DNA from: CAVXDY01 sp963760715
Lineage (GTDB): Bacteria; Actinomycetota; Thermoleophilia; Miltoncostaeales; Miltoncostaeaceae
Length of the DNA stretch: 64,000 bases
Assembly: GCA_963760715.1 (NCBI GenBank)
Contig: CAVXDY010000008.1
Coordinates: 62,001 to 126,000, forward strand
Reading direction: 5' to 3'
The notes below the pieces were generated by a model, which was not told where the DNA came from, did not search any database, and was given only the letters and a program-made list of their open reading frames with translations. The position numbers were made by a program, and so were the translations under genes. Below, piece by piece: positions 58,523 to 64,000 of the stretch. Positions within the stretch are counted from its first letter, which is position 1; every line of letters starts with the position of its first letter.

Positions 58523-58633
58523 GGTGGTCCTCCGTCGATGATTGGCGGTGCGCCCTGATCTTGACCCTCCGGCCGAGGCGGCAAACGCCCCCGTCCCACT
58601 TCAATCGCCAGAACCGCCGCGGGCGCGCGGGTT

Positions 58634-58652
58634 TTCCACGACGGCTGTGGAA
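58634..58652. promoter_or_regulatory. Inverted repeat upstream of peroxidase gene
   Basis: TTCCAC (58634-58639) and GTGGAA (58647-58652) are 6-bp arms around a 7-base centre, about 100 bases before the heme peroxidase start. It may be a regulator site; no cognate protein is adjacent. Confidence 0.3.
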
Positions 58653-58749
58653 CGGGCACGGGCATTCCTGGAGCCGCCGACCCGGCCGCGGTGGCGCCGG
58701 CGCCCCCGTCCGTGGGACACTCGCGCCCCGAGGCCGGGCAGGGGGCGAC

Positions 58750-60372
58750 ATGCAGGAACGGCACTCGCGGGACGGCTATTTCATCGTGGGCGAGGGGCTC
58801 GTCGGCTCAACGGCGCCGAGGCCGACCGGCGCCGTCATCTTCGCCCTCAACGACGGCGACCAGCGGCCCTTCCGGTTCTCGCGGGTCGGGCCCGAGGGGG
58901 CCCAACTCGGAGAGCCCAACCGGCTGAAGATCGCCATCCGCATGACGCGGCTGGGCGACGGCCAGGTGAACGGCTCCATCCCGTCCGGCTACACCTACCT
59001 CGGCCAGTTCATCGACCACGACCTGACCTTCGACAAGAGCAAGCTCGCAGGCGGCATCTCCCTCTCCCCCGCCGCGCTCGAGCAGTCGCGATCGCCCAGC
59101 CTCGACCTCGACTCGCTCTACGGCCTGGGCCCCGACCTGAGCCCCGAGTTCTACAAGCCGGACAAGAGGCACCTGAAGACCGGCACCACGACCCCGGTGC
59201 CGGACCTGCCGGTCACGAACAAGGCCCATCCCGGCTTCGACCTCCCGCGCAAGCCGAACGGGAAGGCGCTGATCCCGGACCCGCGCAACGACGAGAACCT
59301 GGTCGTCGCCCAGACCCATTCCGCGTTCATCCGTTTCCACAACAGGGTGGTTGACACGCTGGCGGCGCAGGGGGTGCCGGCGGCCGACCTGTTCTCGACC
59401 GCGCGCGAGGAGGTCGTGCGCCACTACCAGTGGATGATCCGGCACGACTTCCTGCCGCGCATCGTGAACCCGGCCATCGTCAACGCCGTGTTCACCTCGG
59501 GGCGCAAGGTGGTCGAGGTGAACCCGGTGCCGGGCGAGTCGCCCACCATGCCGGTCGAGTTCTCGGTGGCCGCCTACCGCCTCGGCCACAGCATGGTTCG
59601 CGACGCGTACGACTGGAACCGCATCTTCGACGACGGCGGCGGCACGCTCGACCTCCTGTTCACCTTCTCGGGAACCGGCGGCGACCTGGGCGGGTTCAGC
59701 ACCCTGCCCAGCAACTGGATCGCCGACTTCCGGCGCCTCTACAAGTTCATCGACGCCGGCCGCGCCGACCTGCGGCCGCTCGTGGGCGGCGTCAGCAAGC
59801 TGAACGTGGCCCGCCGCATCGACACCCGCCTGGTGAACCCGCTCGCCCACCTGCCCCTCTCGTCGCTGCCGGCCGGCGAGACCAGCCCGCACCGCGACAA
59901 CCTGGCCTTCCGGAACCTGACCCGCGCGCGGATGCTGCGCCTCGCCACGGGCCAGCAGATGGCCGCCTTCATGCGCTCGCGGGGCGTCGCCGTGACCACG
60001 CTCACCTCCGCGCAGATCCTCAACGGCAACCGCGGCGCGAAGCTGGGGGGCACCGGCGGGCTGACCGCCGCCCAGCGTACGGCGCTCACGCACGACACCC
60101 CGCTGTGGTTCTACATCCTCCGCGAGGCCGAGCTGAACAACGGGCGGCTGCGCGGGGTGGGCGGCCGGTTGGTGGCCGAGGTCGTCCACCGCTCCATCGA
60201 GGGCAGCCTGATCTCGATCATGCACGACCCCAACTGGCGTCCCACGCTCGTATCGCCCACCAATCCGGCGCCCGGCACGCTGCCACCTCCCCCGGACACG
60301 TTCCGGATGGTCGACCTGCTGCTCTTCGCCTTCGAGGGGAAGAAGGCGCTGCTCAATCCCTTGGGGGGCTGA
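58750..60372 (+). CDS. Animal-type heme peroxidase-like protein
   Basis: This 540-residue protein has the core of the animal heme peroxidase (An_peroxidase) superfamily found in some bacteria. The distal site is YLGQFIDHDLTFD, with His and Asp. The RNDENLVVAQTHSAFIRFHN helix follows, and the proximal His is in AAYRLGHSMVRDAY (about residue 280). The Asp and Arg patterns for heme attachment are plausible. The N-terminus (MQERHSRDGYFIVGE) lacks a signal peptide. It may oxidise halides or organic substrates with peroxide. A weak ribosome-binding site makes the ATG at 58750 somewhat uncertain. Confidence 0.87.
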   Translation: MQERHSRDGYFIVGEGLVGSTAPRPTGAVIFALNDGDQRPFRFSRVGPEGAQLGEPNRLKIAIRMTRLGDGQVNGSIPSGYTYLGQFIDHDLTFDKSKLAGGISLSPAALEQSRSPSLDLDSLYGLGPDLSPEFYKPDKRHLKTGTTTPVPDLPVTNKAHPGFDLPRKPNGKALIPDPRNDENLVVAQTHSAFIRFHNRVVDTLAAQGVPAADLFSTAREEVVRHYQWMIRHDFLPRIVNPAIVNAVFTSGRKVVEVNPVPGESPTMPVEFSVAAYRLGHSMVRDAYDWNRIFDDGGGTLDLLFTFSGTGGDLGGFSTLPSNWIADFRRLYKFIDAGRADLRPLVGGVSKLNVARRIDTRLVNPLAHLPLSSLPAGETSPHRDNLAFRNLTRARMLRLATGQQMAAFMRSRGVAVTTLTSAQILNGNRGAKLGGTGGLTAAQRTALTHDTPLWFYILREAELNNGRLRGVGGRLVAEVVHRSIEGSLISIMHDPNWRPTLVSPTNPAPGTLPPPPDTFRMVDLLLFAFEGKKALLNPLGG

Positions 60373-60417
60373 GGGCTCGGCTATCATCCGGCCCGTGGAC
60401 ATCTCTCCGGGCCGCCG

Positions 60418-61743
60418 TTGACGAACGCGGTCCAGCTCGTCGCGGCACTTCTCCTGGTGCTGCTCAACGGCTTCTTCGTGGCGGCTGAGTTCTCGCTGGC
60501 GCGGGCGCGCATGACGCGGCTCGACCAACTGACCGACGGCGGCCACGGCGGCGCGGCGCTCGCACAGGAGCAGGTGCGGCACATCGACCGCTACCTCGCG
60601 GCCTGCCAGCTGGGCATCACGCTCGCCAGCCTGGGCCTGGGCTGGCTGGGCGAGCCGGCGTTCGCCGACCTGCTGCGGCCGGCCTTCGAGTCGGTGGGCC
60701 TGGGCTCGGCGAGCGCCGCCCTGACGGCCGTGATCCTCGCCTTCCTCATCATCACGGTCCTGCACGTGGTGGTCGGCGAGCTCGCGCCGAAGACCGTCGC
60801 CATCCAGCGTGCGGAGAGCGTGGCGCTCAGGATCGCGCGGCCGCTCGAGCTGTTCCGAAAGGTGTTCCAGCCGTTCATCTGGGCCATGAACGGGGCCGGG
60901 AACGCCCTGGTGCGGGCCATCGGCGTCGAGCCGGCCTCCGAGCGCGAGCTGGCGTCCACCCCGGAGGACCTCCAGATCCTGATCGCCCAGAGCGAGGAGG
61001 GCGGGGCGATCGAGCCCGAGGAGGCCGACATGCTGGAGGGCGTCTTCGGGCTCCAGGGGAACGTCGCCCGCGACATCATGACCCCGCGGCCCGAGGTCAC
61101 GACCCTGGCGGCCGACGTCGCCGTGCGGGCGGGCCTGACCGAGGTGCTCGCCACGCGGCACAGCCGCTTCCCCGTGCTGAACGGCGACGGCGTGCTGGGC
61201 GTGGTGCACCTGAGCGACCTGGCCCGGGGGCTGCTCGAGCGGGGCGGGGACACCCCCGTGCGCGAGCTCCTGAGCCCGGCCCTCTTCGTCCCCGAGACGA
61301 TGCCGGTGGACGACCTGCTGCGCCAGCTGCAGGCGGAGCGGGCGTCCCTGGCGGTGGTGCTCGACGAGTACGGGGACTTCACGGGCGTGGTGACCGTGGA
61401 GGACGTGATCGAGGAGATCGTGGGTGAGATCGACGACGAGCGCGACCGCGCCCGCGCCGTCGCCCAGCAGCCGGACGGGCGGCTCCTGGTGCGCGGGCAC
61501 GTGCCTCTGGAGGACCTGGCCGACCACGGCGTGGACCTCGTGGACGACACCGTGACGAGCGTCGGCGGCCTGGTCTTCACCCGGCTCGGGCGCCTGCCGC
61601 GCACCGGCGACACCGTCACGGCCGACGGATGGCAGCTCACGGTGGAGGCCACGCACGGCACGCGCGTCGTGCTGGTGGCCATCGAGCCCGCCGACGCTCG
61701 CCCGGCGCCCCCGGAGGCCGGGAGCAACGGGCGGGGCCGTTAG
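60418..61743 (+). CDS. CorC/HlyC-type DUF21-CBS membrane protein
   Basis: This 441-residue protein starts with TTG (MTNAVQLVAALLLVLLNGFF). The N-terminal DUF21 domain has four transmembrane helices (to about residue 190). Two CBS domains (about 215-340) include RDIMTPRPEVTTLAADVAVR and VVLDEYGDFTGVVTVEDVIE. A C-terminal CorC/HlyC transporter-associated domain follows (VRGHVPLEDLADHGV). Members help in magnesium or cobalt efflux. The TAG stop lies in an 18-bp repeat copy that also ends the convergent kinase gene. Confidence 0.9.
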   Translation: MTNAVQLVAALLLVLLNGFFVAAEFSLARARMTRLDQLTDGGHGGAALAQEQVRHIDRYLAACQLGITLASLGLGWLGEPAFADLLRPAFESVGLGSASAALTAVILAFLIITVLHVVVGELAPKTVAIQRAESVALRIARPLELFRKVFQPFIWAMNGAGNALVRAIGVEPASERELASTPEDLQILIAQSEEGGAIEPEEADMLEGVFGLQGNVARDIMTPRPEVTTLAADVAVRAGLTEVLATRHSRFPVLNGDGVLGVVHLSDLARGLLERGGDTPVRELLSPALFVPETMPVDDLLRQLQAERASLAVVLDEYGDFTGVVTVEDVIEEIVGEIDDERDRARAVAQQPDGRLLVRGHVPLEDLADHGVDLVDDTVTSVGGLVFTRLGRLPRTGDTVTADGWQLTVEATHGTRVVLVAIEPADARPAPPEAGSNGRGR

Positions 61744-61758
61744 TGTCCTGAGTCACTA
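61741..61758. repeat. Lone terminal repeat providing stops to two convergent genes
   Basis: TAGTGTCCTGAGTCACTA equals the left end of the 163-bp element at 58081. Its first three bases are the TAG stop of the CorC/HlyC gene; on the other strand its last three bases are the TAG stop of the PfkB kinase gene. No second end lies nearby. Confidence 0.7.
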
Positions 61759-62598
61759 GGGCCGTTCGACGAGCTGGGCCGCGAGCGCGCCGCGCCCGGT
61801 GAGGCAGGCCGCCCCGCAGCGGGCGCCCAGGGCGAGCGCGCCCTCCAGGTCGAGGCCGCGGGCCAGACCGACCGTGAGCCCCGCGGCGAAGGAGTCGCCG
61901 CATCCGTAGCTGTCGACGGCCGGGCCGGGCACGGGCGCCGGGTCCCACCGCCCCCCGCCGCCGTCCGCCAGCTCGTAGCGGCCCCCTCGGGCGCCCTCGG
62001 TCCAGACGATCGCCGCCGGCGCCACGGGCAGCGCGCCGGGATCGACCGTCTCGGAAGGGTCGGCGGCGCTGGCGATGAGGACGTCGGCGCGGACCCCGCT
62101 CTCGATGAGCACGCGGAGCCGGCGGGACGTGACCACCAGCGTGCGGGCGCGGCGGGCGGCGGCCAGGGTGGCCGAGTCGTGGCCGGTGAAGTACGCGGCG
62201 TCGCACCCGGCGAGGTCGTCCCACGGGAGCGGGTCCTCGATCCTGGAGGAGATCTGCTCGCCGATGACCACGATCGCCCGGTCGGTGGTCGGGCCCGTGG
62301 CGCTCACGGCGCGGGTCTGGGCCTCCTCCCGCACCGCGGCCAGCACCGTGACGCCCTCCTCGCCCAGGCGCGCGGACGTCGCCGTGCCGGCCCAGTCGGA
62401 CCCGAGCGCCGTGAGGAAGAGGCACTCGGCGCCCAGCTTGGCGACCTGCGCGGCGCTGACCGCTCCGCCCCCCGCGGGCTCGTCGAAGGGATCGGCGAGA
62501 CGCGTGATCTCGCCCGGGAGAGGGAACACCCCGCGCCCGTGCGTGAGCCACTCCACGTGACCCACCACCGCCACCCGCGGTCGGCCCGGCGCGCTCAT
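61756..62598 (-). CDS. PfkB-family carbohydrate kinase
   Basis: This 280-residue ribokinase-like protein begins RPRVAVVGHVEWLTHGRGVF, then has the GGGAVSAAQVAKLGAECLFL substrate region. The ATP/anion-hole signature is SYGCGDSFAAGLTVG. Adenosine, ribose and other sugars are common substrates of the family; which one applies here is unknown. ATG at 62598 overlaps the serS stop by ATGA, so it is in the serS transcript. The TAG stop comes from the repeat copy at 61741-61758. Confidence 0.87.
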   Translation of the reverse strand: MSAPGRPRVAVVGHVEWLTHGRGVFPLPGEITRLADPFDEPAGGGAVSAAQVAKLGAECLFLTALGSDWAGTATSARLGEEGVTVLAAVREEAQTRAVSATGPTTDRAIVVIGEQISSRIEDPLPWDDLAGCDAAYFTGHDSATLAAARRARTLVVTSRRLRVLIESGVRADVLIASAADPSETVDPGALPVAPAAIVWTEGARGGRYELADGGGGRWDPAPVPGPAVDSYGCGDSFAAGLTVGLARGLDLEGALALGARCGAACLTGRGALAAQLVERP

Positions 62599-63857
62599 CG
62601 CGGGCGGATCTCCGCCGGCGCGCCCTGCGCCTGGAGCGCGGCCGGGATCGCGACCGAGCCGTCCTCGCGCTGGTGGTTCTCGAGGATGGCGATCAGCGTG
62701 CGCCCCACGGCCGTGGCCGTGCCGTTCAGCGTGTGGAGCATCTCGGTGGTCGTGCCCCGGCGCACGCGGCTGCGCAGGCGGCGGGCCTGGAAGTCGGTGC
62801 AGTTGGAGCAGGAGGTCAGCTCGCGGTAGGCGCCCTGCCCCGGCAGCCAGGCCTCGCAGTCGAACTTCCGTGCCGCCGGCGCGCCCAGGTCGCCCACGGC
62901 GATGTCCACGACCCGGTAGGGGACCTCGATGGCCTGGAGGATCCGCTCCTGGATGCCCAGGATGCGCCGGTGCTCCTGGGGGGAGTCCTCGGGCAGCACG
63001 AACGAGAACATCTCGACCTTGTCGAACTGGTGCACGCGGAAGATGCCGCGGGTGTCCTTGCCGGCCGCGCCGGCCTCGCGCCGGAAGCAGGTCGAGATCC
63101 CCGCGTAGCGCAGGGGCAGGTCGCCCTCGGCCAGGATCTGGTCGCCGTGGAGGCCCGCCAGCGGCACCTCGGAGGTGCCCACCAGGAACAGGTCGTCCTC
63201 GGCCGTCCGGTAGACGGACGCCCGGTCGGTCGGGAAGAAGCCGGTCGCCCACATCGCCTCCTCGCGCACCAGCACCGGCGGCACGACCGGGGTGAAGCCC
63301 TGGGCCTCCAGGATGTCCATCACGAGCCCGACCAGCGCGAGCTGAACGCGCACCAGCGGCCCCAGCAGGTAGGCGAAGCGCGCGCCCGAGACGCGCGCGG
63401 CCGCCTCCAGGTCGATGATCCCGGCGGCGACGCCGATCTCCACGTGGTCGCGGGGCGTGAACCCGAACGAGGGCGGCTCGCCCACCCGGCGCAGCTCGAG
63501 GGCGTCGTCCTCGCCGCCGTCGGGGGCCTCGTCCTCGGCCAGGTTGGGAAGGCCCATGAGCAGCCGGTCGCGCTCGGCCTCGATCTCGCGCAGCTCCGCC
63601 TCGGCGCCCGCCAGCTCCTCGCCCAGGCGCCGCGCCTCCTCCTCCTCGGCCGCGCTGTCGCGCCCGGCTCGGCGGGCCTCGCCCACCCCCTTGCTGATCC
63701 GGGTGCGCTCCGCCCGGGTGGCCTCCACGCGCGTGCGCAGCCCGCGGGCGCGCTCGTCGAGCGCGAGCACCTCGGCCACCGGCCCGGCGGCGCCCCGGCG
63801 CGCGAGGTTGGCCTCCACCCGCTCCCGGTCGGAGCGGATCACCTTCAGGTCGAGCAC
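62595..63857 (-). CDS. serS: Seryl-tRNA synthetase
   Basis: This 420-residue class II synthetase charges tRNA-Ser. The N-terminal long coiled-coil arm (about 25-105, rich in Glu/Arg/Ala) recognises the long variable arm of tRNA-Ser. Class II motif 2 is CFRREAGAAGKDTRGIFRVH and motif 3 is NGTATAVGRTLIAILENHQ. The TSEVPL motif is also present (GTSEVPLAGLHG). GTG at 63857 is the start. Two tRNA-Ser genes are in the same window. A PfkB gene overlaps downstream. Confidence 0.97.
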   Translation of the reverse strand: MLDLKVIRSDRERVEANLARRGAAGPVAEVLALDERARGLRTRVEATRAERTRISKGVGEARRAGRDSAAEEEEARRLGEELAGAEAELREIEAERDRLLMGLPNLAEDEAPDGGEDDALELRRVGEPPSFGFTPRDHVEIGVAAGIIDLEAAARVSGARFAYLLGPLVRVQLALVGLVMDILEAQGFTPVVPPVLVREEAMWATGFFPTDRASVYRTAEDDLFLVGTSEVPLAGLHGDQILAEGDLPLRYAGISTCFRREAGAAGKDTRGIFRVHQFDKVEMFSFVLPEDSPQEHRRILGIQERILQAIEVPYRVVDIAVGDLGAPAARKFDCEAWLPGQGAYRELTSCSNCTDFQARRLRSRVRRGTTTEMLHTLNGTATAVGRTLIAILENHQREDGSVAIPAALQAQGAPAEIRPR

Positions 63858-63867
63858 GTCCGGCGTG

Positions 63868-64000
63868 TCAGGAGCCGTTGGCGGCGTCCGCGCCCTGCGC
63901 GAGCGCCGTGCGAACCGACTCGAGGTCGTCCCCGAAGACGAAGGCGCGGCGGAGCCCCGTGATCTCGAACACCCGGCGCAGGCGGCGGTGCGGGCAGATC
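63868..64000 (-). CDS. STAS-domain protein, C-terminal part (runs off window)
   Basis: Only the C-terminal 43 codons are visible: RRVFEITGLRRAFVFGDDLE and then SVRTALAQGADAANGS before a TGA. The RVFEITGL-x3-F pattern is typical of the last helix of STAS domains in anti-sigma-factor antagonists. The start is outside the window. The stop lies 10 bases upstream of serS. Confidence 0.65.
   Translation of the reverse strand, partial: ICPHRRLRRVFEITGLRRAFVFGDDLESVRTALAQGADAANGS

Noticed and set aside
1..64000. CRISPR arrays, rRNA genes, phage genes or riboswitches
   Set aside because: No regularly spaced repeats, rRNA-like sequence, phage structural motif or known riboswitch consensus was found by reading.

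Overview
The window is about 64 kb of very GC-rich DNA (roughly 70% or more by eye), densely packed with genes. GTG starts and 4-base GTGA/ATGA overlaps between consecutive genes are common. Gene content suggests a high-GC actinobacterium: many GAF/PAS/GGDEF signalling proteins, F420-type LLM oxidoreductase, YceI, DUF1326/DUF2182, and secreted proteins with Ala-rich signal peptides and beta-sandwich or propeller repeats. A soil member of the Thermoleophilia/Solirubrobacterales would fit, but that placement is inference; no rRNA is present.

Left part (1-17.9 kb): the end of a secreted propeller-like protein; a leftward ferric-iron uptake pair (binding lipoprotein and FbpB-type permease, without an ATPase) followed by a metallophosphoesterase and an M28 peptidase; a cyclic-di-GMP block made of a GAF-PAS-PAS-GAF-GGDEF-HD-GYP protein and an overlapping leftward pair (REC-GAF-GGDEF, then membrane-GGDEF-EAL) that ends in a broken SIMPL-like gene; then a DUF1326-DUF2182 pair, a PAP2 phosphatase and a two-domain cupredoxin closed by a strong hairpin.

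Scar region (17.9-20.9 kb): a DUF1801 pseudogene with an internal deletion, whose intact relative lies at 44.95 kb, an IS3-type transposase tail, an unidentified 514-residue protein with an ELxE motif where a peptidase would have HExxH, another coding remnant, and a small ion-channel protein with an unusual filter.

Regulatory and metabolic block (20.9-27.6 kb): tRNA-Arg(ACG), two TetR regulators each divergent from a target gene with clear palindromic operators between them, YceI, an FMN reductase, a carbonic anhydrase with an added zinc-finger-like tail, two methyltransferases, two small proteins, and a back-to-back pair of tRNA-Ser genes.

Giant-gene operon (27.6-43.1 kb): five leftward genes, translationally coupled or nearly so, encode very large proteins (about 567, 1495, 899, 1138 and 1058 residues) without signal peptides. 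One has a DUF6603-type region and one ends in an OmpA-like domain; the others belong to no family I can name. One gene carries a frameshift. This is the best candidate for an undescribed system.

Right part (43.3-64 kb): GMC oxidoreductase, a double-DUF1801 protein, small dimeric-barrel-like proteins, a DHH phosphoesterase, multicopper oxidase, universal stress protein, a six-repeat secreted protein, O-methyltransferase, cupin, LLM oxidoreductase with a coupled methyltransferase, FAD oxidase, transglutaminase-like protein plus the stump of another, two PfkB-type kinases, an animal-type heme peroxidase, a CorC/HlyC protein, serS and the end of a STAS-domain gene. A short inverted-repeat element (58.08-58.24 kb) and a lone copy of its end (61.74 kb) supply the stop codons of three neighbouring genes; one of these, a GlsB-like gene, appears to start with ATC.
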